A stretch of 9,861 nt of DNA, from assembly GCA_937970115.1 (NCBI GenBank), contig CALBVO010000026.1:1-9861 (forward strand), read 5' to 3'. The position numbers and the translations under genes are program-made. The notes below the pieces were generated by a model. The model searched no databases. It was given only the letters and a program-made list of their open reading frames with translations, and was not told the origin of the DNA. Shown piece by piece: positions 5,863 to 9,861 of the stretch. This DNA comes from Minisyncoccota bacterium. Lineage in GTDB: Bacteria > Patescibacteriota > Minisyncoccia > Phycocordibacterales > UBA1006. Numbering within the stretch: the stretch's first letter is position 1; each line of letters begins with the position of its first letter.

Positions 5863-6475
5863 AACAAATAAAGAAAAACAGAGAGGTAGGAATCCTATAA
5901 ATAGAACACAAGGATCTTGCAATACACGTGGCTTTACCCTTATTGAGATTATGGTCTCTGTTGCTATTTTTACCGTGATTATTACTACCGGAATGGGGGC
6001 CTTGGTTTCACTATTACGAAATTATGAAGTCACTCAAAATCAAAAAAAAGTTCATGATGGTTTAAATTATGCTTTTGAGTCTATGACACGGGAGATTCGC
6101 CTGGGAAAAAACTATTATGCTGGTTCAAATTCCTCTTCTAGTCAAGGGAGTGTTCAGGATGGAGATGCGTCGTCCCTAGGTTTTGATTCTGCGGATGCTC
6201 GTGGATATATTCGTTATTATCTAGATGATGGGGCTTTGGTTATGGAGCGTACTGATGCGGCGGTTCTTCCTGATAGTACTAGTAGTCTTACTGATAGTAC
6301 TCAAGTTACGATTGAAAACATAGATTTTAATGTAGTAGGAACAGGAACCTTTGGTTCAGGAGATTTTTATCAACCAATGGTGTGGATGCAAATTGAGGCA
6401 TCTGCGACTGGCGATCCTGATGGGCGTACCACAACGATTCAGACCTTGGTATCTCAACGTTCGCTTGATTTTTAA
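5852..6475 (+). CDS. GspJ/PilW-like minor pilin
   Basis: I chose the ATG at 5852, inside the last codons of the preceding gene, giving 207 residues. Earlier in-frame ATGs at 5759 and 5804 would read through the conserved end of the neighbour, and no start lies between 5852 and the pilin motif. The leader is 27 residues long and basic, ending NTRG before F28. FTLIEIMVSVAIFTVIITTG is the membrane helix with Glu at mature position 5. It is followed by LNYAFESMTREIRLG (71-85), the usual GspJ helix, and VTIENIDFNVVG (152-163) with a QPMVWMQIEA strand. The mature part has no cysteine. In GspIJK-type complexes GspJ joins GspI and GspK at the tip; here the next genes encode those partners' counterparts. 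PilW is the equivalent name in pilus systems. Confidence 0.85.
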   Translation: MKHKTNKEKQRGRNPINRTQGSCNTRGFTLIEIMVSVAIFTVIITTGMGALVSLLRNYEVTQNQKKVHDGLNYAFESMTREIRLGKNYYAGSNSSSSQGSVQDGDASSLGFDSADARGYIRYYLDDGALVMERTDAAVLPDSTSSLTDSTQVTIENIDFNVVGTGTFGSGDFYQPMVWMQIEASATGDPDGRTTTIQTLVSQRSLDF

Positions 6476-6479
6476 TATT

Positions 6480-7085
6480 ATGAAAATATTCTATTCACAA
6501 AATAATAAAAAAAAGTTTCATAAAAAAGGTGGCTTTACTTTGATTGAAATGATTATCGCGGTGTTTATCTTTACTATTTCTTTGTCTGCATTAATGACGG
6601 TATCTGCGAGAGGTTTGCGGGCAGCACGTCTGGCTCAAAACCAGGTTATTGGAGATTATCTCGCGCTCGAGGCTCTTGAGGGGGTACGTAATATACGTGA
6701 TGCTGAGTTATTAAATCGTAATCCAACGAGAACTTGGGAAGATTTATTCGATAATAATGATTGTTGGACTGACCATGTAGATGGTAGTTCTGCTGATGGT
6801 TGCGGGCTTATTTATGATAGCTCGCCTGTGAGGGTTGATTTATTTCCTTGTCCTATTGGTTCTAGTTCCGAGTGTAATATGTTTTATAACGATTCGACCT
6901 ATCGATATCTTCAATTCGAGGGAGGCTCGGCATCTGCTGGGTATGAGGACTATAATTTTAATCGAAAGATTCAGTTTACGACTCTTCCAGGAAACTCTGA
7001 TGAATTAATCGTAACGGTTGTTGTGACATGGGATCAAGGCAAGGGAAGAGTTGAATATACAGAAAACCTCTTCCTTTGGATATAA
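6480..7085 (+). CDS. GspI/PilV-like minor pilin
   Basis: The ATG at 6480, 4 bases after the previous stop, gives 201 residues; an open frame extends upstream to 6351 but only inside the neighbouring gene. The leader of 18 residues ends HKKGG, cleaved before F19, and FTLIEMIIAVFIFTISLSAL is the helix with Glu at mature position 5. The following segment, QVIGDYLALEALEGVRNIRD (55-74), matches the GspI/PilV wording A-x-x-LAxEglExvRnxRD. The globular domain has four cysteines (95, 108, 124, 132) and ends with VTVVVTWDQGKGRVEYTENL, the V-x-W strand and closing strand typical of GspI/PilV. It is predicted to pair with the GspJ-like and PilX-like neighbours in a tip complex. No Shine-Dalgarno motif is present. 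Confidence 0.85.
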   Translation: MKIFYSQNNKKKFHKKGGFTLIEMIIAVFIFTISLSALMTVSARGLRAARLAQNQVIGDYLALEALEGVRNIRDAELLNRNPTRTWEDLFDNNDCWTDHVDGSSADGCGLIYDSSPVRVDLFPCPIGSSSECNMFYNDSTYRYLQFEGGSASAGYEDYNFNRKIQFTTLPGNSDELIVTVVVTWDQGKGRVEYTENLFLWI

Positions 7086-7089
7086 ATAT

Positions 7090-7710
7090 ATGACTATCTA
7101 TCAACTACAAAAAAATAAAGGATTTGTTATTTTATTTGCGGTATTAGTTTCTTCGCTTATATTACTTATTTCTGCAGGTATTTTTAACATTGTTAAAAAA
7201 GAGGTGGTATTATCGTCAGCTGCTCGTGAATCCCAGCGTGCATTTTACACAGCAGATTCTGCATTAGAATGTGCCCTATATGCTGATTTGATTGGAGCTA
7301 TTTCAACACCAAATGGTCCAGGGACACCATTCAGTGTTAATATAGCTCAAACTGATGAAAACCCACAGTCTTTTGATTGTGGAGGTTCTACTATTAATTC
7401 AATGCAACTGTCTGAATCAGGAGGTACCCAACAAGTCGGTTCACCTGGTAACCCGGGATATTCACCAGGATATGAATATGCTTATGTAATGAGATATTAT
7501 AATGACTATGATCCAGGTGGTTGTGCCTATGTTTTGGTTGAAAAAAATGAGAAAGGAACTGATCTAAGTTCTGTTGAAACTCGTATTACGGCTGTTGGTT
7601 TTAACACCTGCGTGAATGATTCAGGTCTTACCTCTGGAGTTCAAAATATTCCTGATTTCAATGATCCTACTCTTCTAGAGCGACGTTTGAGTATTACATA
7701 TAATCAATAA
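7090..7710 (+). CDS. PilX-like (GspK-position) minor pilin
   Basis: I chose the ATG at 7090, 4 bases after the previous stop, over an upstream in-frame ATG at 7051 that overlaps the neighbour by 35 bases. The 206-residue product has the short leader MTIYQLQKNKG before F12, then a hydrophobic helix, GFVILFAVLVSSLILLISAG. Position 5 of the mature protein is Phe, not Glu. The next block, ARESQRAFYTADSALECALY (45-64), is the characteristic PilX-like signature seen in Patescibacteria. TRITAVGFNTC (164-174) is a closing strand with the fourth cysteine (61, 97, 145, 174). Lack of Glu5 is usual for GspK/PilX subunits placed at the very tip of the fibre, which fits this role. The ligA ATG lies 4 bases downstream. 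Confidence 0.8.
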   Translation: MTIYQLQKNKGFVILFAVLVSSLILLISAGIFNIVKKEVVLSSAARESQRAFYTADSALECALYADLIGAISTPNGPGTPFSVNIAQTDENPQSFDCGGSTINSMQLSESGGTQQVGSPGNPGYSPGYEYAYVMRYYNDYDPGGCAYVLVEKNEKGTDLSSVETRITAVGFNTCVNDSGLTSGVQNIPDFNDPTLLERRLSITYNQ

Positions 7711-7714
7711 TACC

Positions 7715-9724
7715 ATGACAGAACAAGAGGCAAAAAAAAGAATACAACAATTAACGAAAGAGATCACGTATCACGCTGATCTTTATCATCAAAAAGATAC
7801 GCCTGAAATTTCTGATGAAATATATGACTCATTATGGCAAGAACTTGTTTCTCTGGAACAGGTTTTTCCTCATCTAAAAAAAAATAGCTCACCAACCAAT
7901 ACTATTGGAGGGAAAATATTGAATGGCTTTGAAAAATCTATTCATAAATTTCCGCAATGGTCTTTTGATAACATTTTTGATTTTGAAGGTCTTAAAAAGT
8001 GGGAAGAAAAAGTAGTCCGTCGCTTGGAAAAAGAAAATACTCTCCATAATCAAAACTTAGAATATGTTGTTGAACTTAAAATAGACGGACTTAAGGTTAT
8101 CCTAGATTATGAAAATGGGAAATTTATTCGTGGATCAACTCGTGGCGACGGAAAGGTGGGGGAAAATATTACCGAAAATATAAAAATGATTAATGATATT
8201 CCGACACTTATTCATGAAAAAAAATCAATATCTGTAATAGGGGAAACGTGGATTGAAAAAAAAGAATTACAAAAAATTAATAAAGAGCGTGCTAAAAAAG
8301 ATTTGCCAGCATATGCAAACCCTCGTAACCTAGCTGCTGGAACTTTGCGTCAATTGGATACCTCTATTGTAAGATCACGAAACCTCAAGACGTTTATCTA
8401 CGATATAAATTCACAAGATAAAACATTTACTCAGCATAGTGATGAATTGTATTTTCTTAAAGATATGAATTTTTCAGTTAATAATGATTTTCTGGTAACG
8501 ACTTCACTCGAAAAGATTGAAAAATTTTATCAACGCTGGATAAATATTCGACATGATCAAGAGTACGGTATTGACGGCCTTGTCATTAAATTAAATGATA
8601 AAAACCTTTGTAAGAAATTAGGTTTCACTGCAAAATCACCCCGCTTTGCAATCGCCTATAAGTTTCCCGCAGAACAAAAAACAACTACCGTATTGGATAT
8701 ACTATTTCAAATAGGAAGAACAGGTATACTTACACCAGTGGCAGAACTTGAACCAGTACTTATTGATGGCTCTATGGTGCGTCGTGCTACATTACATAAT
8801 ATGGATGAGATTGAGCGTTTAAATGTTCGTATTGGTGACACCGTTATTGTTGAAAAAGCAGGTGACATTATTCCAAAGATCAAGAGCGTTATTATAGGCT
8901 TACGAGAAGGTAATGAGAAAAAAATAGATATTGAAAAATATGCAAAAGAACATAATCTACTATTACGAAAAGAAATATCTACGGCAGGTGTGACTTCATG
9001 GTATCTTGATCAAAATAGCGATGAAATAATAATTCAACATCTTTCATATTTTGTTTCTAAGCGAGCTCTAAATATTGAAGGTATGGGAGAAAAACAAATT
9101 CGTGCACTATATGGTGCTGGGTTGATAAGTACTATGGGTGATATTTTTACTCTAGAATATAATGATATTATTTCTCTTCCTTTGTTTAAAGATAAGGCGA
9201 CTCAAAATTTATTAGATGCCATTAGTAAATCAAAAAAAGTTTCATTAAAAACTTTTATTACCGCACTAGGAATACGTCATGTTGGGGAAGAGGTAGCTGC
9301 TCTGTATGCAAAAGAATTCAGGTCTTTGGAGTTTTTAATGAAGGCGAAGTATGAAGATTTGATTGATATTCATGGTATTGGTCAACAAATTGCAGAGTCA
9401 ACCGTTGATTATTTTTCTCGTAAAAATAATCAAAGAGAAATTGAAAAACTGTTAAACCATCTAACCATACAGCGCGTTGAAGATGAAAACGATGAATATA
9501 ATGGGTTAATGTTTGTTATTACGGGAACTCTTGAAAACTATTCTCGTGATCAAGTAAAAAAAATTTTAACAAGCAAAGGGGCAAAAGTCTCTAACCATAT
9601 CAGCAAGAAAATAGATTATTTAATTGCTGGGGCAAAAGCCGGTTCCAAATTTAAGAAAGCAAAATCTCTGGAAATAAAAATTTTAAATGAAACTGAATTT
9701 ATTTCTCAATTCATAGATAAATAG
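7715..9724 (+). CDS. ligA: NAD-dependent DNA ligase LigA
   Basis: This 669-residue protein has the full bacterial LigA layout and seals nicks in replication and repair using NAD. Domain Ia (about 5-60) has YHADLYHQ and ISDEIYDSLW for NAD binding. The adenylation domain carries ELKIDG with the nucleotidyl-accepting K122, then STRGDGKVGENIT (141-153), PRNLAAGTLRQLD (203-215) and YGIDGLVIKL (284-293). The OB domain includes YKFPAEQKTT and RATLHN. The zinc-finger segment (about 395-445) keeps roughly its length but has none of the four cysteines; the only cysteine in the protein is C299. Helix-hairpin-helix repeats (about 452-565) and a BRCT domain (about 595-669, VITGTL, SKKIDYLIAGAKAGSK) follow. 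It is the last gene of the pilin operon, 4 bases after the PilX-like gene, and the only one to end in TAG. Confidence 0.95.
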   Translation: MTEQEAKKRIQQLTKEITYHADLYHQKDTPEISDEIYDSLWQELVSLEQVFPHLKKNSSPTNTIGGKILNGFEKSIHKFPQWSFDNIFDFEGLKKWEEKVVRRLEKENTLHNQNLEYVVELKIDGLKVILDYENGKFIRGSTRGDGKVGENITENIKMINDIPTLIHEKKSISVIGETWIEKKELQKINKERAKKDLPAYANPRNLAAGTLRQLDTSIVRSRNLKTFIYDINSQDKTFTQHSDELYFLKDMNFSVNNDFLVTTSLEKIEKFYQRWINIRHDQEYGIDGLVIKLNDKNLCKKLGFTAKSPRFAIAYKFPAEQKTTTVLDILFQIGRTGILTPVAELEPVLIDGSMVRRATLHNMDEIERLNVRIGDTVIVEKAGDIIPKIKSVIIGLREGNEKKIDIEKYAKEHNLLLRKEISTAGVTSWYLDQNSDEIIIQHLSYFVSKRALNIEGMGEKQIRALYGAGLISTMGDIFTLEYNDIISLPLFKDKATQNLLDAISKSKKVSLKTFITALGIRHVGEEVAALYAKEFRSLEFLMKAKYEDLIDIHGIGQQIAESTVDYFSRKNNQREIEKLLNHLTIQRVEDENDEYNGLMFVITGTLENYSRDQVKKILTSKGAKVSNHISKKIDYLIAGAKAGSKFKKAKSLEIKILNETEFISQFIDK

Positions 9725-9750
9725 TTATAAATACTATTTATTCAAAAACA

Positions 9751-9783
9751 ATACCCCAACCTTCAGGCTGGGGTATATTTTTT
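9751..9783 (+). terminator. Rho-independent terminator after ligA
   Basis: ATACCCCAACC (9751-9761) pairs with GGCTGGGGTAT (9766-9776) around a TTCA loop with one A-C mismatch, and ATTTTTT follows. It starts 26 bases after the ligA stop and is the most GC-rich terminator stem in the window. On the minus strand the same stem is followed by TGTTTTT, so it may also end a convergent gene beyond the right edge. The last 78 bases (9784-9861) show no gene. Confidence 0.85.
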
Positions 9784-9861
9784 ACAGAGGGAATTAAGAA
9801 GACCAGAGCTTAAGACCTTACAAGAATATCAAATACAAGGTATCACTCTGTGTATTTATAC

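Noticed and set aside
6351..6479. Upstream in-frame start for the GspI-like gene
   Set aside because: The extension overlaps the end of the GspJ-like gene by over 120 bases, while the ATG at 6480 gives a normal leader and a 4-base gap.
1..9861. CRISPR arrays, insertion sequences, attachment sites or prophage genes
   Set aside because: No regularly spaced repeats, transposase motifs, terminal inverted repeats with target duplications, or integrase motifs were seen.
1..9861. Use of a recoded genetic code (TGA as glycine) as in some other Patescibacteria
   Set aside because: All genes are complete with TGA read as a stop, and lengths and motifs match their families, so the standard bacterial code fits.

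Overview
The window reads as a type IV pilus (T4P) assembly locus from an uncultured, AT-rich bacterium. It is most likely a member of the Candidate Phyla Radiation (Patescibacteria, Parcubacteria-like). This placement is inference from several signs: the family-typical wording of the PilB C-terminus, PilT and PilX-like proteins; pilus machinery without a visible secretin; ten of eleven stop codons being TAA (one TAG, none TGA); very tight gene packing; and the absence of Shine-Dalgarno motifs. All genes are on the + strand and nothing indicates an alternative genetic code.

Region 1 (1-2730) is the motor and platform operon: the C-terminal end of the assembly ATPase PilB (cut by the window edge), the retraction ATPase PilT and the inner-membrane platform PilC, separated by 3 and 7 bases. 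Two hairpin-plus-T-tract terminators follow. Region 2 (about 2956-3571) is a single pilin gene with its own promoter, an 18-bp perfect palindrome in its leader and two terminators downstream. It looks like a separately controlled major pilin unit.

Region 3 begins with a 163-base non-coding stretch (3572-3734) rich in inverted repeats, then an extended -10 element placed so close to the next ATG that the transcript may be leaderless. A tightly packed run follows (3735-9724): a GspG-like pseudopilin, the prepilin peptidase PilD, four minor pilin-like proteins (GspH/FimT-like, GspJ/PilW-like, GspI/PilV-like, PilX-like) and finally the NAD-dependent DNA ligase LigA. Gaps are 4-5 bases and one pair overlaps by 11 bases. 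A terminator closes the run at 9751-9783.

Together the proteins form a near-complete pilus. PilD trims the leaders of the pilins, the minor pilins prime and cap the fibre, PilB drives polymerisation through PilC, and PilT depolymerises it. PilM/N/O homologues and the rest of PilB are not in view.

The most interesting signals are these. LigA has lost all four zinc-finger cysteines, and PilB has lost its tetracysteine motif. Cysteine is strongly partitioned: about 1,570 residues of PilB end, PilT, PilC and LigA contain one cysteine, while the mature exported pilins carry 4, 4, 2, 0, 4 and 4. The 3572-3734 stretch has mutually exclusive pairings and may be a structured RNA. I do not see a wholly new system; the novelty lies in these deviations within a recognisable T4P locus.
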